From Candidatus Poribacteria bacterium (lineage in GTDB: Bacteria; Poribacteria; WGA-4E; WGA-3G), in the NCBI GenBank assembly GCA_028818995.1, contig JAPPMR010000165.1, positions 1 through 7,292 of the forward strand: a stretch of DNA of 7,292 bases, in the 5' to 3' direction. The translations under genes and the position numbers were made by a program. The notes below the pieces were generated by a model. It was not told the origin of the DNA. It worked only from the letters and a program-made list of their open reading frames with translations, and made no database searches. Positions 6,053-7,292 of this stretch are shown piece after piece (the first letter of the stretch is position 1; every line of letters starts with the position of its first letter).

Positions 6053-6150
6053 GTAGGCGGTGAATGCCTAAATGGCGTTCATACCGTTGATTTCGATCTC
6101 CGAATCGCGACAAGACACAATGATAGTCGGGAATCGGAGTACCCTCCTAC
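6053..6150. repeat. Composite palindromic element bounded by GTAGG and CCTAC
   Basis: The ends GTAGG (6053-6057) and CCTAC (6146-6150) are inverted. Inside are an imperfect hairpin, GGTGAATGCC (6059-6068) with GGCGTTCATACC (6074-6085), with a 2-base bulge and one G-U pair, and an inverted pair 6094-6111 / 6126-6143 matching at 13 of 18 positions. The GTAG-headed ends are like those of the REP-like elements at 1047-1439, although the inner sequence is unrelated. It lies in the 3' untranslated part of the lamin-tail gene, before its terminator. Confidence 0.5.
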
Positions 6151-6210
6151 AACTCAAAATGTCCTGTTAATTCTAAAGGTTACTATAGTTAGAATATCAC
6201 AAAATTGTTG

Positions 6211-7292
6211 TTAATGGCTCGATTTTAATTGTGCCCACTGTGTGGTAAATCTATTTTTGGCAGATATCAATCCTTTCAAACGGGTTGTAGTGAGCGTTTG
6301 ACGCACACCTGCAAAAGACACATCTTCAATCTGGTAGTAATACTCAACATTAGGTTTAGCCGTTATGTCTGTCCACGTATAGGAACTGCGTATGCCTGTG
6401 GTGCCAGCACCTTGGATGAGTTTTGGGTTAACCCTTACAAACGGACCTTGTTTAGATTGACTGCGCAGGATATTGAAGCCCGCATTATCTAATTCTGATT
6501 CAGTAATCCAACTTAGAATTATTAGTCCGTTTTTAGTTTTACTTAATTGAGCATTAAACGAAGAGAGTGTAACAGGCAAAGGTTCTCCATCCTCTGTTCT
6601 ATAACCTGGAGTTCCTATATCAGTATATCTGCCGTAATAATACTGATTTCTTTTTTCAATCAGATGTTTAGCTTTCTCAGCGGGAAACCAACCGTATTCT
6701 TTTATACCGAAAGAAAAATTATATTCTTGTGACCTAATAGATTTTAGTCTCCTAATCAAAGAAATTCTTTTTTCCCGAACAACCCGAGGTATTTTCCAAG
6801 CGATTTCGTTCTCTTCGTTTAGATTACCAATACGATCAACGGGATTACCTTCAGCATCTTGTAATTCCAATACAAGTCCTTCATAATTCCAGAGATTTTT
6901 ACGGTTTGATCCTAAAGCATAAGTTTTTTCTGCTAAACCTCTGGAAATTCTGTCCCTGGAATTTAGCGTTGCAAAACTCACTATTAAACCTGTTTCTTTA
7001 CCCTCTATTATAAAAGATTTTGAAATCACATGAGATTCCAATATGTGAATCGCATTTTTATCATCCAAATATCTACCGACAATTTTCCATCCATTTATAT
7101 CAATGTCTTGATCCATAGTATTATATAGTTCTATCCATTGAGGATACTTTTCAGGACGATCTAACATAAACTCACTAAACACGACTTTCCCAACACCTTC
7201 CTTTTCATAATCAAAAGGAATTTTAGTGTAATCTGGCTCTGGTTGTGGGTTCGACTTTACAGGTTGTTGTTGCGATGGCAGTTCCTGTTCTT
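6211..7292 (-). CDS. Lamin-tail-domain surface protein, C-terminal 359 residues (5' end outside window)
   Basis: The frame is open from the right edge of the window to the TAA at 6211-6213. The GTG at 7182 is internal, because the domain strand GKVVFSEFML begins before it. The visible protein starts with a Pro/Gln-rich linker (1-20). A lamin tail domain (LTD, about 35-230) follows, recognised by the opening VVFSEFM, QWIELYN (51-57), INGWKI, and the closing GTPGY (226-230). Then comes a compact beta-sandwich-like module (about 236-340: PLPVTLSSFNA, ILSWITESELDNAGFNILRS, YYYQIEDVSFAG), as commonly found at the end of large surface proteins. The last 20 residues (GLISAKNRFTTQWAQLKSSH) resemble the end of the Kelch protein. 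Bacterial LTDs occur in large secreted or surface proteins, so this is probably exported, although the signal peptide is not in the window. The ligand is unknown. It is separated from the DUF3500 operon by a terminator. Confidence 0.82.
   Translation of the reverse strand, partial: EQELPSQQQPVKSNPQPEPDYTKIPFDYEKEGVGKVVFSEFMLDRPEKYPQWIELYNTMDQDIDINGWKIVGRYLDDKNAIHILESHVISKSFIIEGKETGLIVSFATLNSRDRISRGLAEKTYALGSNRKNLWNYEGLVLELQDAEGNPVDRIGNLNEENEIAWKIPRVVREKRISLIRRLKSIRSQEYNFSFGIKEYGWFPAEKAKHLIEKRNQYYYGRYTDIGTPGYRTEDGEPLPVTLSSFNAQLSKTKNGLIILSWITESELDNAGFNILRSQSKQGPFVRVNPKLIQGAGTTGIRSSYTWTDITAKPNVEYYYQIEDVSFAGVRQTLTTTRLKGLISAKNRFTTQWAQLKSSH

Larger units (their letters stand above)
5843..6210. other. 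Gene-free gap with promoter, terminator and palindromic element
   Basis: These 368 bases separate the lamin-tail gene from the DUF3500 operon. From the operon side they hold the promoter and 5' leader (5843-5939), a hairpin with a U-tract (5966-6005) that would end the lamin-tail transcript, and a GTAG-bounded palindromic element (6053-6150). No convincing ORF with a ribosome binding site is present. Confidence 0.75.

Noticed and set aside
5775..6113. ORFs on both strands in the DUF3500 upstream gap
   Set aside because: They overlap the signal-peptide coding region, promoter, terminator and palindromic element, have no ribosome binding sites, and give translations of low-complexity Phe/Lys/Arg composition.

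Overview
The window is bacterial and chromosomal in character. It has six protein genes in two converging groups, with ordinary Shine-Dalgarno sequences and coupled stop/start codons. No phage, plasmid or transposase gene is visible. Several traits recall the uncultured Candidatus Poribacteria or a similar large-genome environmental lineage: a lamin-tail-domain surface protein with an LPVTLSSF...ELDNAGFNILR C-terminal module, a secreted Kelch protein ending in a TFWGNMK-type tail, a DUF3500 protein, and abundant GTAG-headed palindromic intergenic repeats. This assignment rests on family resemblance only and is tentative.

Layout. Bases 1-984 (+) are the 3' part of serA (phosphoglycerate dehydrogenase, first step of serine synthesis). 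Bases 985-1479 have no credible gene but hold a composite palindromic element: two inverted REP-like repeats (1047-1077 and 1413-1439) enclose four copies of a second motif arranged as a nested hairpin (1173-1336). Bases 1480-2889 (+) encode a 469-residue protein with an ATP-grasp-like C-terminal half, starting at a TTG. The short convergent gap 2890-3004 holds a strong hairpin.

On the minus strand, reading from right to left, are an exported lamin-tail-domain protein (6211-7292, 5' end beyond the window), a gene-free 368-base gap, and then a probable three-gene operon. The gap holds a GTAG-bounded palindromic element, a terminator and a good promoter. The operon runs from a secreted DUF3500 protein (5842 to 4661), through a catechol-O-methyltransferase-like SAM methyltransferase (4661 to 4062, overlapping by one base), to a secreted six-repeat Kelch protein (4027 to 3005, 34 bases further on).

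Functionally, serA is core metabolism. The minus-strand genes are mostly exported proteins of unknown substrate. The most interesting signals are a similar C-terminal tail on two otherwise unrelated exported proteins (Kelch and lamin-tail), the layered GTAG-type palindromic repeats, the unassigned ATP-grasp-like protein, and the tight coupling of a DUF3500 protein to a methyltransferase.
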